Positions 53,371 to 63,546 of a stretch of DNA of 64,000 nucleotides are shown in pieces; positions within the stretch are counted from its first letter, which is position 1, and every line of letters starts with the position of its first letter. Position numbers and translations under genes: made by a program. The notes beneath the pieces were generated by a model. The model saw only the letters and a list, made by a program, of their open reading frames with translations, did no database searches and was not told where the DNA came from. This DNA comes from Flavobacterium okayamense (GTDB lineage Bacteria; Bacteroidota; Bacteroidia; Flavobacteriales; Flavobacteriaceae), in the NCBI RefSeq assembly GCF_019702945.1, contig NZ_AP024749.1:1860001-1924000 (forward strand). Direction: 5' to 3'.

Positions 53371-55341
53371 ATGACCCAAAAATTACTTACTTTTTTAACC
53401 TTATTTTTAACCTCTTTTTTGTTTTCTCAAACAGTTGTTATTAATGAAATTGATGCTGATACACCAGGATCTGACACTTTAGAATTTATAGAATTAAAAT
53501 CATTTGATGCTGGAGGAGTAGCATTGCCCAATTATTCTTTAGATGGATATGTTCTAGTTTTTTATAATGGAGCAAACGATTGGGTTTATAGAACGATTGA
53601 TCTAGATGGCTTTGTAACAGACATTAACGGGATAATTCATTTCGGTAATTCTGCTGTATCTCCATCTCCTGCAGCAACAATTCCTCCAAATGGTATTCAA
53701 AACGGACCAGAAGTTGTTGCAATTTATAATGGAAATGCAACTGATTTTCCAATTGATACAGCAACCATAGACTTACCTAACTTAATAGATGCGATTGCAT
53801 ATTCAAACAATACGACACAACCTACTTCATTGATGACAAGTTTAGGAATAAGTGTATTTATGAATGAAAATGCAAATGGATTAAAAGATACGCAATCAAT
53901 TCAACGTAAAAACGATGGTAGCTATGAAGTGAAAAATTCTACGCCTGGAGTTAATAATGATGGAAGTGGAGTTGTGTTAAATTATATAACAGTTAGTACA
54001 GCCCAACCTTCATATACTGAAGGAGATAGTTTTAATATTGTTTTTACTACTAGTCAACCTGTTCAAAATGAAACATTAATTATGAATTTTTCGTTAACAA
54101 ACGGAAATTTTTCAGTTGGAGATTTTTCAGGAGGATTAACAGTTTCCATTCCTGTAGGTCAAACAACAACCCAAACAGCAATTACACTTTATGATGACAG
54201 TTCAGATGAAGGAGATGAAGAAGCTTTATTTCAATTTGCTACGCTACCTACAGGTTATGTTGCAAATAATGATAATTTTATTATTCGTGTATACGATATA
54301 AATTTTGCTACTGATCCTTGGGGTACACCTTTAAATCCAACTTTCGGATTATGTCCTCCTCAAATTCCAACTGGATATTATGATACATTAGAAGGGCTTT
54401 CTGGGGTAGCATTAAAACAAGAATTACAAAATATTATAAATAATGGAGTGCGAGCACAAAGCTATGGAGATGTATGGGATATTTTGAAAGATGCCGATAG
54501 AAATCCCGAAAATAACAATCAAGTTTGGCAAATTTATACCGAAGGCGTAAAATCGAAGCTCGACCAACAAGTAGGAAGCAGTGGTTCTGGTTTTTATCAA
54601 AGGGAACACATTTGGCCACAATCGCGAGGTGGATTTTCAGATGGCACTTCGTCGTTTGCAGATGGAATAGACGTTTGGTTACCTTCAAATGCTAATGATA
54701 TTCTTGCAGGTCATTCAGATGCGCATCATATTCGTGCGGTTGATGGTGATGAAAACAATTCGAGAAGCAATCGTGATTATGGAGTAGATTATAATGGTCC
54801 AACAGGTAATACTGGAAGTTGGCATGGAGATGTGGCTAGAGCATTGTTTTTTATGGCTGTTCGATACAATGGTTTAGATGTTGTTAATGGAAATCCAGTT
54901 GATAGTACAGTAGGACAAATGGGAGATTTAGCAACTTTGTTGTCTTGGAATACTTCAGATCCGGCTGATGATTTTGAAATGAACAGAAATAATGTTATTT
55001 ACGACTGGCAAATGAATAGAAATCCATTTATTGATTATCCATTATTGGCTGATTATATTTTTGGAGCCAACTTTGGCGATACTTGGTCTTTTTCACTTTC
55101 TAATGAGAGTTTTACCGAAAATTCAATCAAAGTTTATCCTAACCCAACAACTGATTATGTCATGATTGATGGAGTAGAAGGTACTGCAAAAGTTGAAATT
55201 TATAATTTAACGGGTCAAAAAGTTGTATCAAAAGATTTTGAAAATCAAATTCGTTTGGATATAGATTTAGCCTCAGGCGTTTACTTTGTAAAAGTAAAAC
55301 AACAAGCAAAAGAAATTACTAAGAAAATTATTGTAAGATAA
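53371..55341 (+). CDS. Secreted endonuclease I with lamin-tail, Calx-beta and T9SS sorting domains
   Basis: 656 aa with a signal peptide (FLFSQ). Residues about 20-195 resemble a lamin-tail-type beta domain (VVINEIDADTPGSDTLEFIEL). About 200-315 is a Calx-beta-like repeat (SYTEGDSFNIVFTTSQPV). About 330-565 is endonuclease I, with the catalytic REHIWPQSRG (His413) and GHSDAHHIRAVDGDENN. The end (about 580-656, KVYPNPTTDYVMIDG, then VYFVKVKQQ) is a type A T9SS sorting domain, so it is exported and anchored or released at the surface. It should degrade extracellular DNA. Transcribed alone and closed by a terminator. Confidence 0.92.
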   Translation: MTQKLLTFLTLFLTSFLFSQTVVINEIDADTPGSDTLEFIELKSFDAGGVALPNYSLDGYVLVFYNGANDWVYRTIDLDGFVTDINGIIHFGNSAVSPSPAATIPPNGIQNGPEVVAIYNGNATDFPIDTATIDLPNLIDAIAYSNNTTQPTSLMTSLGISVFMNENANGLKDTQSIQRKNDGSYEVKNSTPGVNNDGSGVVLNYITVSTAQPSYTEGDSFNIVFTTSQPVQNETLIMNFSLTNGNFSVGDFSGGLTVSIPVGQTTTQTAITLYDDSSDEGDEEALFQFATLPTGYVANNDNFIIRVYDINFATDPWGTPLNPTFGLCPPQIPTGYYDTLEGLSGVALKQELQNIINNGVRAQSYGDVWDILKDADRNPENNNQVWQIYTEGVKSKLDQQVGSSGSGFYQREHIWPQSRGGFSDGTSSFADGIDVWLPSNANDILAGHSDAHHIRAVDGDENNSRSNRDYGVDYNGPTGNTGSWHGDVARALFFMAVRYNGLDVVNGNPVDSTVGQMGDLATLLSWNTSDPADDFEMNRNNVIYDWQMNRNPFIDYPLLADYIFGANFGDTWSFSLSNESFTENSIKVYPNPTTDYVMIDGVEGTAKVEIYNLTGQKVVSKDFENQIRLDIDLASGVYFVKVKQQAKEITKKIIVR

Positions 55342-55342
55342 A

Positions 55343-55375
55343 TTAAAAAGCCCTTCAACTGAAGGGCTTTTTTTA
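55343..55375. terminator. Hairpin terminator after the endonuclease gene
   Basis: AAAAAGCCCTTC (55345-55356) pairs with GAAGGGCTTTTT (55361-55372). Works for both convergent genes. Confidence 0.85.
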
Positions 55376-55390
55376 TTTTGAATATAACCA

Positions 55391-56116
55391 TTAAAAGTTT
55401 GGCGATAAATTGTATTTCTTGTAGAAGTTGTCTAAAGCCTCTAAAACTTCGTCTTCATTATCTACAATTTTAAACAAGTTTAAATCTTCTGGGCTAATAT
55501 TGTGGAATTTATCTAATAAAACTGCTTTTACCCAATCCATTAAACCTTCCCAAAACTCACTTCCTACTAAAATAATAGGGAATTTTGCAATTTTCTTCGT
55601 TTGAATTAAAGTTATCGCTTCAAATAATTCGTCTAAAGTTCCAAAACCACCTGGCATAACTACAAATCCTTGAGAATACTTAACAAACATTACTTTTCTT
55701 ACGAAGAAGTAATCGAAGTTTAAGTTTTTATCTCTGTCGATATACGGATTAAAATGTTGTTCAAAAGGTAACTCAATATTTAAACCAACTGAAGTTCCGC
55801 CACCATAGTGCGCTCCTTTGTTACCTGCTTCCATAATTCCAGGTCCACCACCAGTGATTACACCATAACCAGCTTTACTGATTTTGTAAGCAATCTTTTC
55901 AGCTAATAAATAATATTTGTCTTCTGGTTTTGTTCTTGCTGAACCAAAAATAGATACACACGGACCAATTCTTCCCATCGATTCGTAACCATTTACGAAT
56001 TCCGACATGATTTTAAAAATTGCCCATGAGTCGTTTGTTCTTATTTCGTTCCAAGTTTTTTGTTTAAATTTTTCTTGGATTCTGTGATCGTCATTTTCGT
56101 ATTGATCTGCTGCCAT
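55391..56116 (-). CDS. LOG-family protein (putative nucleotide 5'-monophosphate phosphoribohydrolase)
   Basis: 241 aa from the ATG at 56116 (MAADQYENDDHR); the frame continues ten codons further upstream without family character. The LOG signature is complete: SIFGSART, GYGVITGGGPGIMEAGNKGAH and MPGGFGTLDELFEAITL (PGGxGTxxE). Family members release free cytokinin or cleave nucleotide monophosphates to base and ribose 5-phosphate. In bacteria the house role is unclear. It has its own upstream region. Confidence 0.9.
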   Translation of the reverse strand: MAADQYENDDHRIQEKFKQKTWNEIRTNDSWAIFKIMSEFVNGYESMGRIGPCVSIFGSARTKPEDKYYLLAEKIAYKISKAGYGVITGGGPGIMEAGNKGAHYGGGTSVGLNIELPFEQHFNPYIDRDKNLNFDYFFVRKVMFVKYSQGFVVMPGGFGTLDELFEAITLIQTKKIAKFPIILVGSEFWEGLMDWVKAVLLDKFHNISPEDLNLFKIVDNEDEVLEALDNFYKKYNLSPNF

Positions 56117-56250
56117 AATAAAATAAATTAATTTGTTGGATAACAAATAGTTAGTTAAACAATAAATTTTGAGCAGTGTTGTTGTGTGAAGTAATTAGGT
56201 TGCTAAGATAATTCTTTTTTCAAAAATGAGAATTTTTTATCAAATAAAAG

Positions 56251-56703
56251 TTATGGGCAAGGGTGATTAGATTCAAAAATATTGATATCATTTTTCATTT
56301 CATCACTTATAAAATAAATATGGTCAATATCTAAATCTCCATTTTTTTTATTTTCAAATTTTTCAATATAAATAGTGTATGCTAAATTCTGCTTATTTAG
56401 AAATAATTTTAAATTACTTATTTTGCTGCTCTTATTTAAATAATTTTCACTAATATCAAACAGAGATAGTTCTGATGCTCCTCTTGCTCCAATTTGAACA
56501 AACTCTACATAGTTAGAATCGATTGGTTCAATATAACCTTCTTTCGGAATAAATTCAACAATCTTAATTGATTTGATATAATAATTATCATTTAAAACTT
56601 TAATTGATTTTGTAGAATTTTTAAACTCAATACTTTGTTTTTCAGGACAAATCCAACAAGATTGAAGTGAAAGTAAAACAATAAAAACAATTAATTTTTT
56701 CAT
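56251..56703 (-). CDS. Lipoprotein of unknown function behind uvrA
   Basis: 150 aa with lipobox LQSC (Cys16). The body is beta-rich, with no family I recognise. It starts four bases after the uvrA stop codon, so it is co-transcribed with uvrA. There is no sign of frame damage. The pairing of a DNA-repair gene and an envelope lipoprotein looks incidental. Confidence 0.66.
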   Translation of the reverse strand: MKKLIVFIVLLSLQSCWICPEKQSIEFKNSTKSIKVLNDNYYIKSIKIVEFIPKEGYIEPIDSNYVEFVQIGARGASELSLFDISENYLNKSSKISNLKLFLNKQNLAYTIYIEKFENKKNGDLDIDHIYFISDEMKNDINIFESNHPCP

Positions 56704-56707
56704 TCTA

Positions 56708-59539
56708 TTAATTTAACTCTTTTTTCAAAAACTGCGCTGTATAACTCTTTTTATTTTTTATTACTTCTTCCGGAGTTCCCACTGCAACTACTTGTCCGCC
56801 ACCTTTTCCGCCTTCGTAACCAATGTCAATAATATGGTCGGCTAATTTTACAACATCTAAATTATGTTCGATAATTAAAACGGTATTTCCTTTCTTAACC
56901 AATTTATTAATTACTTCCATTAACACACGAATGTCTTCAAAATGCAATCCGGTTGTGGGTTCGTCTAAAATATAAAACGTATTTCCAGTATCTTTCTTAG
57001 AAAGTTCCGTTGCCAATTTTACACGCTGTGCTTCACCACCAGAAAGTGTCGTACTTTGTTGTCCCAAAGTAATATAACCCAACCCAACATCTTGAATGGT
57101 TTTTACTTTTCTGTAGATTTTTGGAATGTTCTCAAAGAAATCAACCGCTTCATCAACCGTCATGGCTAATACATCAGAAATTGATTTTCCTTTGTAACGA
57201 ATTTCCAAAGTTTCTCTGTTAAAACGTTTCCCTTGACACGTTTCACATTCTACATAAACATCAGGTAGGAAACTCATTTCAATGGTTCTAACGCCAGAAC
57301 CTTCACAGGTTTCACAACGTCCACCTTTTACGTTAAAACTAAAACGACCTGGTTTGTAACCACGAATTTGGGCTTCTGGTGTTTGGGTGAATAAACTTCT
57401 AATTTCCGAGAAAACATCAGTATACGTTGCTGGATTACTTCTTGGCGTTCTACCAATCGGACTTTGATCGATGTCAATTACTTTATCGATGTGTTCTAAA
57501 CCTTCAATTTTTTTGTATGGTTGTGGCTTTTTAACCGCATTAAAGAAATGTGTATTTAAAATAGGGTACAAGGTTTCATTAATCAAGGTCGATTTTCCAC
57601 TTCCCGAAACGCCAGTCACACATATCAGTTTTCCTAAAGGAAATTCAACTGAAACATTTTTTAAATTGTTTCCGCTTGCTCCTGAAAGTTTCAATACTTT
57701 TCCGTTGCCTTCACGACGTGTTTTAGGAACTTCTATCTTCATTTTGCCGCTCATAAATTGAGCCGTAATCGTATTTTCTTTCAACAATTCTTTTGGAGTA
57801 CCTTGACTGATGATTTTCCCTCCAAAGCGACCTGCTTTTGGTCCAATATCAATCACGTGGTCGGCACGTTCAATCATGTCTTTGTCGTGTTCTACCACAA
57901 TAACTGAATTTCCGATGTCGCGCAGACTTTCTAACGATTTAATCAAACGCTCGTTATCACGTTGGTGTAAACCAATACTCGGCTCATCTAAAATATACAA
58001 AACACCAACTAGTTGCGAACCAATTTGCGTAGCCAAACGAATACGCTGCGCTTCACCACCCGAAAGCGATTTTGAACTTCTATTTAAATTCAAATAATTC
58101 AAACCAACATCTAATAAAAACTGTAAACGCGCTGTAATTTCCTTTAAGATTTCAGTGGCAATCGCTTGTTGTTTGGTATCTAAATGTTTTGGTAAATCAG
58201 CAAACCATTCCGCTAGTTCGGCGATATCCATTTGTACCAATTCGCCAATATTTTTATCGTTTATTTTGAAATATAACGCTTCTTTACGCAAACGCATTCC
58301 GTTACAATCGGAACAATCGTTTTCATCCATAAACTCTTTTGCCCAACGCTTAATACTTTGCGAATCGGCTTGTTCGTATTGGTTTTTGATAAAGTTGGCA
58401 ATACCTTCAAAATCAATTTTATAATCTTTGGTAATGCCCATAACTTTTGAAACCACCGAAAATTTTTCATTTCCACCATTTAAAATCATATCCATTGCCT
58501 CTTGTGGAATGGTCTCAATAGCATCGGTTAGTTTGAAATCGAATTTTTGTGCAATAATTTCCAATTGCTTAAAAATCCACGAGTTTTTATATTCTCCCAA
58601 AGGCGCAAAACCACCATTTTTAATGGATAATTTCGGATTTGGAATAATTTTATTCAGATTGATTTCGTTTACTGTTCCTAATCCGTTACAAGTAGGACAA
58701 GCACCTTTTGGCGAGTTGAACGAAAAGTTATTCGGTTCTGGGTTAGGATATGAGATACCCGAACTTGGACACATTAAATTTCGACTGAAATAACGTACTT
58801 CGCCACTTTCTTGCTCAATTACCATCATGATATCATCACCATGATACATTGCGGTTTTGATACTTTCGGTTAAACGTTTGTCGGTATCTTCATCGGTTTT
58901 TATTGCAACGCGATCAATCACAATTTCGATGTCGTGTGTTTTGTAACGGTCGACTTTCATGCCGTAATCTAAATCACGAATTTCACCATCTACACGAACT
59001 TTTACAAAACCTTGCTTCGCAATTTGTTCAAATAATTCACGATAATGTCCTTTACGCGAACGAATAACTGGTGCTAAAATATTGATTCTTTTGCCGTTGA
59101 ATGTATCTACGATAAGTTCTTTAATTTGCTCATCGGAATACGAAACCATTTTTTCGCCTGTGTTGTAACTATACGCTTCACCAGCACGAGCATACAACAA
59201 ACGCAAGAAATCGTAAATTTCGGTAATCGTACCAACCGTAGAACGTGGACTTTTACTTGTGGTTTTTTGCTCGATTGCAATTACAGGCGATAAACCATCA
59301 ATTTTATCTACATCGGGACGTTCTAAACCACCCAAAAACTGACGTGCATAAGCCGAAAAAGTTTCAATGTAACGACGTTGACCTTCGGCATAAATCGTAT
59401 CGAAAGCTAGAGATGATTTACCAGAACCCGAAAGCCCTGTTATTACCACCAATTTCTCTCGCGGAATGGTAACGTCTATGTTTTTAAGGTTATGCGCACG
59501 AGCGCCAATAATTTCAATCGTTTCTTGTGTGTTGTCCAT
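56708..59539 (-). CDS. uvrA: Excinuclease ABC subunit A
   Basis: 943 aa, normal length. UvrA dimers recognise bulky DNA damage and load UvrB. Both ABC modules are intact: Walker [14 protein letters not shown] near residue 35 and [13 protein letters not shown] near 640. Signatures [14 protein letters not shown] and [14 protein letters not shown] are present, as are zinc-finger cysteines CPTCNGLG and [17 protein letters not shown] box on the minus strand (59564-59557) lies 17 bases before the ATG. Confidence 0.97.
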   Translation of the reverse strand: MDNTQETIEIIGARAHNLKNIDVTIPREKLVVITGLSGSGKSSLAFDTIYAEGQRRYIETFSAYARQFLGGLERPDVDKIDGLSPVIAIEQKTTSKSPRSTVGTITEIYDFLRLLYARAGEAYSYNTGEKMVSYSDEQIKELIVDTFNGKRINILAPVIRSRKGHYRELFEQIAKQGFVKVRVDGEIRDLDYGMKVDRYKTHDIEIVIDRVAIKTDEDTDKRLTESIKTAMYHGDDIMMVIEQESGEVRYFSRNLMCPSSGISYPNPEPNNFSFNSPKGACPTCNGLGTVNEINLNKIIPNPKLSIKNGGFAPLGEYKNSWIFKQLEIIAQKFDFKLTDAIETIPQEAMDMILNGGNEKFSVVSKVMGITKDYKIDFEGIANFIKNQYEQADSQSIKRWAKEFMDENDCSDCNGMRLRKEALYFKINDKNIGELVQMDIAELAEWFADLPKHLDTKQQAIATEILKEITARLQFLLDVGLNYLNLNRSSKSLSGGEAQRIRLATQIGSQLVGVLYILDEPSIGLHQRDNERLIKSLESLRDIGNSVIVVEHDKDMIERADHVIDIGPKAGRFGGKIISQGTPKELLKENTITAQFMSGKMKIEVPKTRREGNGKVLKLSGASGNNLKNVSVEFPLGKLICVTGVSGSGKSTLINETLYPILNTHFFNAVKKPQPYKKIEGLEHIDKVIDIDQSPIGRTPRSNPATYTDVFSEIRSLFTQTPEAQIRGYKPGRFSFNVKGGRCETCEGSGVRTIEMSFLPDVYVECETCQGKRFNRETLEIRYKGKSISDVLAMTVDEAVDFFENIPKIYRKVKTIQDVGLGYITLGQQSTTLSGGEAQRVKLATELSKKDTGNTFYILDEPTTGLHFEDIRVLMEVINKLVKKGNTVLIIEHNLDVVKLADHIIDIGYEGGKGGGQVVAVGTPEEVIKNKKSYTAQFLKKELN

Positions 59540-59556
59540 AGTTTTTTGGCAAAGCG

Positions 59557-59564
59557 CAAAATTA
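59557..59564 (-). promoter_or_regulatory. -7 promoter box of uvrA
   Basis: TAATTTTG on the minus strand. No LexA-type operator was recognised nearby. Confidence 0.5.
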
Positions 59565-59623
59565 CAATTTTATAAAGAGAAATGCTAACAGACTTATAGA
59601 GAATTAAATGTTGATAACTAAAA

Positions 59624-59654
59624 TTGATAAGTCAATGTGAGTTTCTTAAATTTG
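59624..59654 (+). promoter_or_regulatory. Full promoter of the DUF2971 gene
   Basis: TTG at 59624-59626, a 20-base spacer and TAAATTTG at 59647-59654 give the best complete Bacteroidota promoter in the window. The ATG follows at 59689. Confidence 0.6.
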
Positions 59655-59688
59655 AAATAAAACAAGATAATTAACTGTTTAGAAAGTT

Positions 59689-60426
59689 ATGCTAAAAGAA
59701 CCATCAGATGACACAATAATTTGGAGATATTTAAGTCTTGATAAATTTATTGATTTGTTGATTTCAAAATCAATAAAATTTACTTTGGCATCAATAGCAT
59801 CAGATAAAAATGAATTGAAGTGGATTTTACAATCTTTAAAGAATTTAAGTAAAAATGAATTTGAAAAAGCTCAAAATTATTTAAATGTATATAGAAATTC
59901 AATTTATATTAGTTGCTGGACAATGAAAGAAGACGAATCTAACCTATTTTGGAACAATTATTTAGATTCTAATAATCAAGGTGTTGCAATAAAAACAAAG
60001 GTTGGTAAATTTAAAAAATCTTTGATTTGGCATTCTGGATATAGTTGTAAAATAGTTGATTATAGAAACGAATTTTATCATGAAGAATTACAAAATCCTG
60101 ATGTTGCCATTTTTACAAAAAATACAGCGTATAAAGATGAATCAGAAATTAGATTTCGTGTTAGCAATTTTGAATCTTTTTTTGAAGAAAAAGATTTTGA
60201 AGATAGTAATATAATGAATGAAAAATTTTTAAGATATAATAATATAATAAAGACTGAAAAAAGTAAAGATGTATTAGAATTTAATGTTAATTTAGAAACT
60301 TTGATAGAGGAAATAAAAATTTCACCATATTGTTCTAAATGGCAAGAAAAAAATATTAAAAGATTAATAAAAGATTATCAAATAAATTTAATAGATAAAA
60401 TAACCAAGTCAACAATTAATGAATAG
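59689..60426 (+). CDS. DUF2971-like protein
   Basis: 245 aa. The opening IIWRYLSLDKFIDLLISKSIKFT, the central ISCWTMKEDESNLFWNNY and GVAIKTKVGKFKKSL, and a late EIKISPYCSKWQEKNIKRLI match the pattern of DUF2971 proteins, whose function is unknown. Members are patchily distributed and often sit in variable regions or near defence genes. Base composition is even lower in GC than the neighbours, and its right border is the decayed thioesterase fragment. It has its own promoter. Confidence 0.78.
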   Translation: MLKEPSDDTIIWRYLSLDKFIDLLISKSIKFTLASIASDKNELKWILQSLKNLSKNEFEKAQNYLNVYRNSIYISCWTMKEDESNLFWNNYLDSNNQGVAIKTKVGKFKKSLIWHSGYSCKIVDYRNEFYHEELQNPDVAIFTKNTAYKDESEIRFRVSNFESFFEEKDFEDSNIMNEKFLRYNNIIKTEKSKDVLEFNVNLETLIEEIKISPYCSKWQEKNIKRLIKDYQINLIDKITKSTINE

Positions 60427-60462
60427 TAAAAAAATTAATCTATTTTTTTTAAACTCAAGGCA

Positions 60463-60561
60463 GGTTAGTAATTCACGATCGCTTCACGTAACCAATTAGG
60501 AATTTCAATCGATTTTCCAAGGGTTGTATCAATTAAAACTTGAATACTTTTCCTTTTGTGT
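60463..60561 (-). pseudogene. 3' fragment of a thioesterase gene
   Basis: About 100 bases match the 3' end of the intact thioesterase gene at 63557-63656, with roughly 86 percent identity by hand alignment and one missing base. In the reading frame of the last part it encodes IQVLIDTTLGKSIEIPNWLR and then EAIVNY before a stop, against VQVLIDTTIGKSIEIPDWLR and EAIVSYEPAL in the intact gene. The rest of the gene is absent and the lost base shifts the frame. Confidence 0.8.
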
Positions 60562-60570
60562 TAAGTATAT

Positions 60571-61071
60571 TTACTTAAAAAAATACCATTTTGAGCCATC
60601 AAAAACGGCTAGTGCTTGATTGTAGGTATCGTAACACATTGTTCCAGGATGCGGATTCACTAGGTTTAAATGCGGTCGGTCTATTTTGGGAAGTATTAAG
60701 GCTTTCGTTTGTGACTCTAAGACTAAAACGCCATCTGCAGTAGTTGTTGTGCCTATTAAAACGCCATTTCCTGTATCGGGAGAAGTATTTAGATTAATGC
60801 TTGAAGTGTTTCCAGTTTCAGGAGTAAGTTGGGTCCAACTATTGTTTTCTCTAATTTTTACAGCACCTGCATTGTAATCGTAAATAATGGTGCCATTTGT
60901 TGCAGCGCTTCCAGTTGGTAAACTTGTTACAGCTGGTAAAATAATACCACCACGAGCAGGATTTTCAAAATCTAAAATGCCATCACCATCTACTGAGGCT
61001 TTTCCAATACTCACTTGTGAAAAAATGATAATAGGAGCAATAAGGCTTATAATCGAAATAATTTTTTTCAT
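60571..61071 (-). CDS. Secreted surface protein, VSIGKA type
   Basis: 166 aa from the ATG at 61071 (MKKIISIISLIAPII) with a signal peptide ending in IFSQ, then VSIGKASVDGDG. It contains two copies of the module seen in other Flavobacteriia exported proteins: GGIILPAVTSLPTG with GTIIYDYNAGAVKIRENNSW, and ALILPKIDRPH with GTMCYDTYNQALAVFDGSKW. The second copy is the C-terminus. An inverted repeat TTAAGTA/TACTTAA overlaps its stop codon. It lies ten bases behind the choice-of-anchor L gene. Function unknown, presumably structural at the surface. Confidence 0.72.
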   Translation of the reverse strand: MKKIISIISLIAPIIIFSQVSIGKASVDGDGILDFENPARGGIILPAVTSLPTGSAATNGTIIYDYNAGAVKIRENNSWTQLTPETGNTSSINLNTSPDTGNGVLIGTTTTADGVLVLESQTKALILPKIDRPHLNLVNPHPGTMCYDTYNQALAVFDGSKWYFFK

Positions 61072-61081
61072 AATTAAGGTT

Positions 61082-62299
61082 TTAATCGTTAGCACATGTT
61101 TCTTGAATACAGTTCCAAATTGTTCCATTATACAATTGGAAACAATTTACTGTGGTGTTGTAAATAAGCATTCCTTCCACTGCATTTAAAGAGTCTCTTT
61201 CTGTTGTGGTTAATCGTGTTACTACAAGTCCTTTATTTTGAGAGTCTAGTACGAGTGCACCATTATTTACATTTTCTAACCAATTGTTTTGCATGGTTTG
61301 GAAAGAACCTATACCTACTTTTGATTCATTAGGTGTTCCAGAAGTATTCGGACTTTTGCTACAATCACTTTTAAAACTACTAGCTTCTAAATAGACTACA
61401 CTATCATAAGCTCCGTCGCTTACATCCATTACAATTAGTTTGATGTGATAGGTTACTCCAGGTGTTAAACCGCCTTGTCGAGCTGTTAAAATTGTTGTAT
61501 TTCCATTTAATTGCGTGCCGTCTATTGTTCCTAAGAACTCAGGAGAAGGTGTATTTTGAACCCAATCAGGATTTACACTCGAACATCTGCTCGCATTTGG
61601 AGAGCCTCCATTTGAGCCTACAACACCACTATTCACCGAATTAATAGAAACTTCAGAGCCGTTATCTAAACGTGCGATATTTCTAGCGTCATTAGTATAG
61701 CCAGCGCCTCCAGAAATTCCAGGTCCGCTTATTAAAAACCCGAATTTGTCATTATACGAAGAACATTGGTAATTAATCCATCCACCATCGTCAGAATATT
61801 CTTCTGAACCAAAAATATAACGAAAAGATACTTCTGAATTATCAGGTATAAAATCAAATTCTAAAATAGCGGTATTGTAATAGTTAAATCCTCCCGAAAG
61901 AATATTTAAATCATTTATAGAAACTCCACAAGTTCCTCCTTTACGTACTTCTCCAGTTGTACAGGATACATAATTTCGACTCATTTGCCCAACTGAACCA
62001 GGGTTTGTGCCCAATGACAAAGGTATTTCAGATGTATTTCCAGTTGATAAAACTACTCCATCTGAAAAACCCATTTGAGTTAATGTTGTAGTCGCAGTTG
62101 AAAAGTAACCTACTTGATAGCGACTGGAAACGCCTCTTACACCACTAAAAGTAACATTAGAAACAGTTACACCACTTCCAGTTGGAACTAAGATACCATC
62201 TACGAGTTGAGTAGGAGTATAAGCTGTATTATTAATGGTAATTTGGGATTGTAAATTTTGACAAACAAGTAAAACTAAAATAAAGTATATTTGTTTCAT
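61082..62299 (-). CDS. Choice-of-anchor L domain secreted protein
   Basis: 405 aa from the ATG at 62299 (MKQIYFILVLLVCQN), signal peptide ending in LQSQ. Residues about 20-300 form a choice-of-anchor L domain: ITINNTAYTPTQLVDGILVP at the start, GVVLSTGN, ILEFDFIPDNSEVSFRYIFGSEEY and LIVMDVSDGAYDSVVYLEA. The last 80 residues hold the GLVVTRLTTTERD and GMLIYNTTVNCFQLYNGTIW module in place of a sorting domain. Seven cysteines suggest disulfides. It is exported and probably part of a surface structure with the gene behind it. Confidence 0.82.
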   Translation of the reverse strand: MKQIYFILVLLVCQNLQSQITINNTAYTPTQLVDGILVPTGSGVTVSNVTFSGVRGVSSRYQVGYFSTATTTLTQMGFSDGVVLSTGNTSEIPLSLGTNPGSVGQMSRNYVSCTTGEVRKGGTCGVSINDLNILSGGFNYYNTAILEFDFIPDNSEVSFRYIFGSEEYSDDGGWINYQCSSYNDKFGFLISGPGISGGAGYTNDARNIARLDNGSEVSINSVNSGVVGSNGGSPNASRCSSVNPDWVQNTPSPEFLGTIDGTQLNGNTTILTARQGGLTPGVTYHIKLIVMDVSDGAYDSVVYLEASSFKSDCSKSPNTSGTPNESKVGIGSFQTMQNNWLENVNNGALVLDSQNKGLVVTRLTTTERDSLNAVEGMLIYNTTVNCFQLYNGTIWNCIQETCAND

Positions 62300-62445
62300 A
62301 GGGCTAAATTTTACATTTAGAAGCATTGCTTTTTTTATCTAATTGTAAATTTAGAGTTAAGTGTAGGTTTGTGTATTTAATGTACGTGTAAAGATGTATT
62401 GATTTTAGAAATCTGTACAATTTTAAATTTTAAATCATTGATTTT

Positions 62446-63543
62446 ATGTTGTTTGCATTGTTTTTCCCAATTGTTGTATCTTTTGTTATTGGATTGTATT
62501 TACTTATATCCAAGCAGAAAATTGGTGTTTCAAAACGTGTATTGGGTGTTTTTTTCTTGTTTTTCTCTTTTGCCCTTTTTGCAATTTCATTAAATTTTAT
62601 ACGTTCCTTTTTAGAATCTATACAAAGTGTTTTTCCTTATGTTGAAATACTTTTTTATCCCATAATGTTGTGTTTGCCAGTATTGGTTTTTTTATATGTA
62701 AGAAGTTTCGTTTATAATAAAAATGAGCGTATTGGAAAGGAATATTTTGTGCATTTTTTTATTCCAATACAGTCTTTGTTTTTTAATTTATTACCATTTA
62801 TTGAGGGAGATTTGACACCTGAAATAGTCAAAAAGCTAGATTATGCTAACTTTTTTTCACTTAAATTCACCTTTGTTTTATTGAATATTTATTACTTAGT
62901 AAATGCTTTTATTGTTTTTAAACAAAATAGTTCTAAGATTAAAGATGAATATTCTTATGCAACTGGAATTCAATTTAAATGGATGACATTCTTTGTAATA
63001 GGATATTTAGCTTTTGTATTTTGTTTTTTTCTTTTAAACCCAAATGCATCACCTTTTGTAGTGTATATTCCTTTTTTAATGGTGAGTTTTTATTTGTATT
63101 CTCAGCGATTAAATCAAAATCCTGTTGAATTGCAATTATTAAATGAAATTTTAGATGAAGATGATGGTAAAAAAGATACCAACGGACCACTTTCTGAAGA
63201 GAAAAGATTTGAAATTATTGAGAAGTTGAAGAATAGTATTGAATCCAGTCAATCATATTTAATTAATGATTTGACAATTCATGATGTAGCTAAAGATATC
63301 AAAATTAATAGTAGTTATTTGTCAAATGTTTTAAATCAAGATTTAAAAACAAACTTTGCGACTTTTATAAATTCCTACAGAATTGAAAAAGCAAAAGCAA
63401 TATTATTAGACGAAAAATTCAATCAATTTACTATTGAAGCTATAAGTGAAGAAGTAGGTTTTAAATCGAAATCGTCTTTCAATAATGCATTTAAAAATTT
63501 AGTAGGCATGACACCTTCTGAATTTAAAAAGAAAAACGCTTAG
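62446..63543 (+). CDS. Membrane-anchored AraC-family transcriptional regulator
   Basis: 365 aa. About seven membrane helices fill residues 1-225, followed by a linker (LNEILDEDDGKKDTN) and an AraC DNA-binding domain (about 255-365) with both helix-turn-helix parts: LTIHDVAKDIKINSSYLSNVLN and FTIEAISEEVGFKSKSSFNNAFK, ending in VGMTPSEFKKKN. This class of membrane-bound regulator senses an envelope signal directly. It is divergent from the surface-protein pair with 146 bases between them, and is the natural candidate to control them. Confidence 0.88.
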   Translation: MLFALFFPIVVSFVIGLYLLISKQKIGVSKRVLGVFFLFFSFALFAISLNFIRSFLESIQSVFPYVEILFYPIMLCLPVLVFLYVRSFVYNKNERIGKEYFVHFFIPIQSLFFNLLPFIEGDLTPEIVKKLDYANFFSLKFTFVLLNIYYLVNAFIVFKQNSSKIKDEYSYATGIQFKWMTFFVIGYLAFVFCFFLLNPNASPFVVYIPFLMVSFYLYSQRLNQNPVELQLLNEILDEDDGKKDTNGPLSEEKRFEIIEKLKNSIESSQSYLINDLTIHDVAKDIKINSSYLSNVLNQDLKTNFATFINSYRIEKAKAILLDEKFNQFTIEAISEEVGFKSKSSFNNAFKNLVGMTPSEFKKKNA

Positions 63544-63546
63544 ATT

